The notes beneath the pieces were generated by a model. It worked only from the letters and a program-made list of their open reading frames with translations. It had not been told where the DNA came from and did not search any database. From contig UESW01003832.1 of assembly GCA_900491605.1 (NCBI GenBank), forward strand, positions 843,025 to 907,024: a stretch of DNA of 64,000 nt, given 5' to 3'. Positions 62,263-64,000 of the stretch are shown in pieces; the stretch's first letter is position 1, and every line of letters starts with the position of its first letter. The position numbers and the translations under genes are program-made. Source of the stretch: Calamus simplicifolius (lineage: Eukaryota; Streptophyta; Magnoliopsida; Arecales; Arecaceae).

Positions 62263-63570
62263 GGTCGGCCGCGCGGGGTTAGGGGGTTTTGGGAGGGGGA
62301 GAGAGAGAGAGAGAGCGAGAGAGAAGAACCCTTCTACTTTCTTGGCCTTGGCCTCCGCCTTAATTTTTTTTCCCCTATGTCGGGCGTTAGTTGACACAAC
62401 GGTCTGCGCTCTTTTCCGCTTGGAGGTAGGTATCAGCGGCGAGTTCCTCCGGACCGTCTATCGCCGTGCGATCCTTTTCACGGTGGATTTTAATGACCAT
62501 GTTTTTCTCGGTTCATTTGGATCTTTATAAACGTTAAGACACAATATTAGGATGTTAAAACGTCTGTTAGAATATTCTTTTATGATCTATTAGTTAATTA
62601 ATTTAATATGATAGATGGTTAAGTAATATGTTTCCACATATTAGAAATTAAAAGATAATTGAAAAAAGGAATTAATGCGTGAATCACAAAAATTTCATAG
62701 ACTATTCTATAAAAACGCTTGATTTATTTGCTAGCTAACTAAATTATTCTCCTACACAAAGTCTATTAAAATAGCCTTAATGAATCATGTTTTTGTTTCT
62801 TAAAAAATTATGTTCATGCAAATTCTTCTATGCTCTTGGGTGTACCAGATGACCTATATTTGCCAACTTAAAAAAATATATATTTTTTAATAAATATAAT
62901 TATTTATTACCTATAGGTTGTTAAAATTAATAGAAAGTATAGGGATATGAAATTTCTATATATGATTTATAAGAGCCAATAAATAAACACTTAAACCTAG
63001 TTCTCTTGAGGCATACTTGGTGGCAGTAGTTGCTAGCAATAAACCAAACCTATCTTTTAAAATAAAGATGGTCCATATCATTTTATTCAAAAAATATATA
63101 TTAAATTTTTTTGAATTAAAAAATTTGAAGCAAGATTTTGAACTCTACTATTAAAATTTGATATAAAATTTTAGACTATAATATCTAATTTGATGAAACA
63201 ACAATTAGTAACCTCGTATTAATTCTTTTGGGATGCCATCCTTCACTTTTGATGAAGCAAGAATTCTCTTTGCTATTCTCCTTCTATATAGGATTTGGTA
63301 TGAGACGGTCAATTAGTAAAATAATCTACATAGTTCTCGATCATACGCATTTAGTTCTCATTATAATTTGGTCGAGCATCGGATCATTTTATTATATGGG
63401 TATATCTTTTAGTTAATTTGAATTTACTTGCCAAAGATCAATCAAGAAAAATCTAAATCCAATACATACTTTGAGAGTCATTTAGGCAGAGTCAGTGTGC
63501 CCATTAGATTTATTTATTAACAAGCAAAATGCTTATTCTAAAAAACAGCTCGTGGAACATAGCCATAATG
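62263..63570. other. 5' flank of the SH2 gene and spacer
   Basis: The first ~140 bases upstream of the start codon hold a (GA)n tract at about 62299-62325, probably leader sequence. Beyond about 62530 the sequence is AT-rich with no gene seen. Confidence 0.5.
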
Positions 63571-63625
63571 AATTATGTTTCTGATGGAGCCAGTTGACCC
63601 AATGGAGAATAAAATTTTTTTGGAC

Positions 63626-64000
63626 GGCCCCAAAGGCTGACACCTCTAAGATCGACGGCCCCATAGGCCGACGGCTCCAAAGACCGACGGCTCCAAAGAC
63701 CAACGGTCCCAAAGACCGGCGCCTCCAAGGCCGGCACCTCCAAGACCGTCGGCCCTAAGGGCCAATAGCTCCAAGAACGGCCCCAAAGGCTGACACCTCT
63801 AAGACCGACGCCTCCAAGGCCGGCACCTCCAAAACCGACGGCCCCAATGGCCGATGGCTCCAAAGACCGACGGCCCCAAAGGCCGACGGCTCCATCATCG
63901 ACGGCCCCAAAGATCGACACCCGACGACCGACGGCCCCAAAGATCGGCACCTCCAAGGCCGGCACCTCCAAGACCGGCGCCTCCAAGGCCGGCACCTCCA
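63626..64000. repeat. 15-16-bp GC-rich hairpin minisatellite reaching the window edge
   Basis: More than 20 units of 15-16 bases such as GGCCCCAAAGGCCGAC and GGCTCCAAAGACCGAC. Many units are short inverted repeats (GGCC, CCAAA loop, GGCC). The Ala/Gly/Val-rich open frames on the minus strand come from the repeat. It continues out of the window. By analogy with the other arrays here it may belong to an LTR; the TGATGGAGCC at about 63579 could be its start. Confidence 0.88.

Noticed and set aside
63573..63995. Ala/Gly/Val-rich 140-codon frame on the minus strand
   Set aside because: Translation of a 15-16-bp tandem array; the periodicity is DNA-level and the units change frame.

Overview
This is a nuclear window from a flowering plant with a repeat-rich genome. 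The evidence is two spliced genes of plant families, kilobase-scale introns, L1-type LINEs with a C-terminal RNase H domain, Ty1/copia and Ty3/gypsy LTR elements, and long AT-rich spacers. The mix suggests a monocot, perhaps a palm, but I cannot fix the species from sequence alone.

Two host genes are well supported, both on the minus strand. At 5139-13058 lies a six-exon Rab GTPase of the RabH1 (Rab6-like) class. It is 208 codons long, has every G box and ends in a CxC prenylation motif. At 51103-62262 lies an eleven-exon gene for a plant STAT-type linker/SH2 domain protein (SHA/SHB family, about 712 residues). All exon junctions in both models are in phase with GT-AG introns. Intron 4 of the SH2 gene carries an RTE LINE; the Rab introns carry private tandem duplications and simple repeats.

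Almost everything else is transposable elements. From 0.5 to 24 kb there are five 5'-truncated members of one RNase H-bearing LINE family (493-865 minus, 1726-3790 minus, 13560-16424 plus, 17650-21561 plus, 22137-23957 minus). The last has a perfect 15-bp target duplication. From 25.38 to 33.03 kb there is one Ty3/gypsy element with TG...CA ends and a CAAAC target duplication. Its pol is gone, its gag is a stub running into a 27-bp minisatellite, and its interior carries an intron-containing ORF in antisense. Its 3' LTR is split by a complete solo LTR with its own CTGGC duplication. At 35.43-38.76 kb is a deleted copia-type element with paired LTRs and exon-like sequence of unknown origin inside. 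At 39.03-44.53 kb a degenerate copia element sits inside an RTE LINE, whose two halves flank it. At 45.2-47.2 kb is a chromovirus-like gypsy remnant (gag, zinc knuckle, protease, 3' LTR), and at 49.66-50.11 kb a related solo LTR.

The oddest features are several unrelated GC-rich minisatellites whose repeat unit is itself a small hairpin (26.7 kb, 30.7 kb, 63.6 kb to the window edge, and the palindrome array near 32.1 kb), a 100-bp near-perfect GC-rich hairpin at 33.5 kb, and the antisense spliced ORF in the gypsy element. No tRNA, rRNA or CRISPR array was seen.
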